From: Anatilimnocola aggregata
GTDB lineage: Bacteria > Planctomycetota > Planctomycetia > Pirellulales > Pirellulaceae
Length of the DNA stretch: 64,000 nt
Assembly (NCBI RefSeq): GCF_007747655.1
Contig: NZ_CP036274.1
Location: forward strand, 8,308,001 to 8,372,000
Direction: 5' to 3'
Shown here in pieces: positions 63,297 through 64,000 of the stretch. Made by a program: the position numbers and the translations under genes. The notes under the pieces are model-generated. The model was not told the DNA's origin. It did not search any database and saw only the letters and a program-made list of their open reading frames with translations. Numbering within the stretch: position 1 is the first letter of the stretch; every line of letters starts with the position of its first letter.

Positions 63297-64000
63297 CTAA
63301 GACAGCAGTTGCACACCATTGCCTGGCACATTGGGATAGTGGCAGATGCCCCGTTCGACGCGCACGCCCGTGGCAATATCGCGCGCTAGGAGCACGGCCC
63401 CATCCATATCGACATAATCGAGCAGCGGCAGCAATTGGGCGATGGCAGAAATGCCGACCGTCGATTCGGTCATGCAACCCACCATCACCTTCAAGCCCAG
63501 CTCACGGGCTTTGGCGATCATTCTGCGCGCGGGAGTCAGCCCGCCGCACTTCACAAGTTTGATGTTGATGCCGTGAAACAACCCGGAGCACCGGGGCACA
63601 TCACTTTCGACGATGCAACTTTCGTCAGCCATGATCGGCAAGGCGACGCTCGCTCGAACTCGGCGGATTTCTTCCCACTGATTTGCTGGCAGCGGCTGCT
63701 CGATGAATTCCACACCGAGTTCCCTTAGCTGCGGCGCATATTTCAGCGTTTGGTCAGCTGACCAGCCGCAATTGGCATCGACGCGGAACGCGGCGCTCGT
63801 GTGTGCCCGCAACTCGCGGACAATTTCCAAATCGCGATCGGTGCCGAGTTTGATTTTGTAAATCGGCCAGTCGGGAAACTCCGCCATCTTTTCCAGCATC
63901 TTTGGAATCGTATCGATGCCGATGGTGTAGTTCGAAGCGGGAATCTTCTCGGTCGTTAGTCCCCACAGTTCATACACAGGCTTGTTCAGGCGCTTGCCCC
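63297..64000 (-). CDS. Dipeptide epimerase-like (enolase superfamily), truncated by window edge
   Basis: The frame remains open to the edge, where it reads [14 protein letters not shown], so the 5-prime end is missing. It has KIKLG (catalytic Lys), [10 protein letters not shown] (metal Asp), IEQPLP (Glu), MADES (metal ligand) and IKLVKCGGL. This is the muconate lactonizing/dipeptide epimerase subgroup, probably L-Ala-D/L-Glu epimerase acting in peptidoglycan recycling. Specificity is inferred. Confidence 0.85.
   Translation of the reverse strand, partial: GKRLNKPVYELWGLTTEKIPASNYTIGIDTIPKMLEKMAEFPDWPIYKIKLGTDRDLEIVRELRAHTSAAFRVDANCGWSADQTLKYAPQLRELGVEFIEQPLPANQWEEIRRVRASVALPIMADESCIVESDVPRCSGLFHGINIKLVKCGGLTPARRMIAKARELGLKVMVGCMTESTVGISAIAQLLPLLDYVDMDGAVLLARDIATGVRVERGICHYPNVPGNGVQLLS

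Noticed and set aside
1-64000. CRISPR array, rRNA or tRNA genes
   Set aside because: No regularly spaced direct repeats, no rRNA signatures and no convincing cloverleaf were seen on either strand.

Overview
The window looks like a chromosome segment from a planctomycete (Pirellulales-like). The lineage markers are a DUF1559 prepilin-type protein followed by a small lipoprotein, a transmembrane Ser/Thr kinase, many secreted or lipoprotein genes with Pro/Ala-rich linkers, a cysteinyl-tRNA synthetase with a non-canonical KMSKS loop, and dense palindromic intergenic repeats. The chromosomal backbone is GC-rich and mostly housekeeping.

Layout. 0.5-8.9 kb (minus strand): secreted hydrolase, hemP, PQQ-type propeller, a DUF3386-Kelch protein, a zinc-ribbon membrane protein and a receptor-like kinase. 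9-12.4 kb: a ThDP decarboxylase and pyrG. 12.7-14.5 kb: a lipoprotein gene split by one in-frame TAG. 14.7-27.4 kb: a secreted G8/beta-helix protein, a REP-associated transposase (RAYT) flanked by mirrored hairpins, a lipoprotein cyclophilin, an APC-type permease, a large C-type-lectin-like membrane protein, a 2-Cys peroxiredoxin and small hypothetical genes.

27,469-36,987 is an accessory island. Two direct 1,431-bp copies of an IS607-like element (MerR-type HTH + serine recombinase + C-terminal winged-helix-like extension, no tnpB) enclose 6,657 bp of visibly more AT-rich DNA. The cargo has an Abi_C-type protein of the STM4504/CBY_0614 kind, a TIR-like (Cap12/Pycsar TIR family) effector with an unrecognised C-terminal half, a small partner gene, an IS5-type insertion with a classic -1 frameshift heptamer, about 0.5 kb of hairpin-rich DNA ending in a terminator (candidate structured RNA), and a block of tightly packed phage-like small genes including a GNAT acetyltransferase. 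The outer flanks join to rebuild one REP-type repeat, so the island entered a REP sequence. The 8,088-bp repeat spacing fits integration of a circular element into a resident IS copy. This is the best candidate for a new system in the window.

37.2-64 kb returns to core genes: alaS, mcsA-mcsB (protein arginine kinase), ispF, cysS-ruvC (overlapping), a TGS GTPase, eda, clpX, a sirtuin, DUF1559 protein, ychF, rpoN, recR, dnaX preceded by the SRP RNA gene, a PiT phosphate transporter, a SpoU-type rRNA methyltransferase and a truncated dipeptide epimerase at the edge. dnaX carries an A9 run at which either +1 or -1 slippage leads to a stop within about a dozen codons, suggesting a gamma-like short product.
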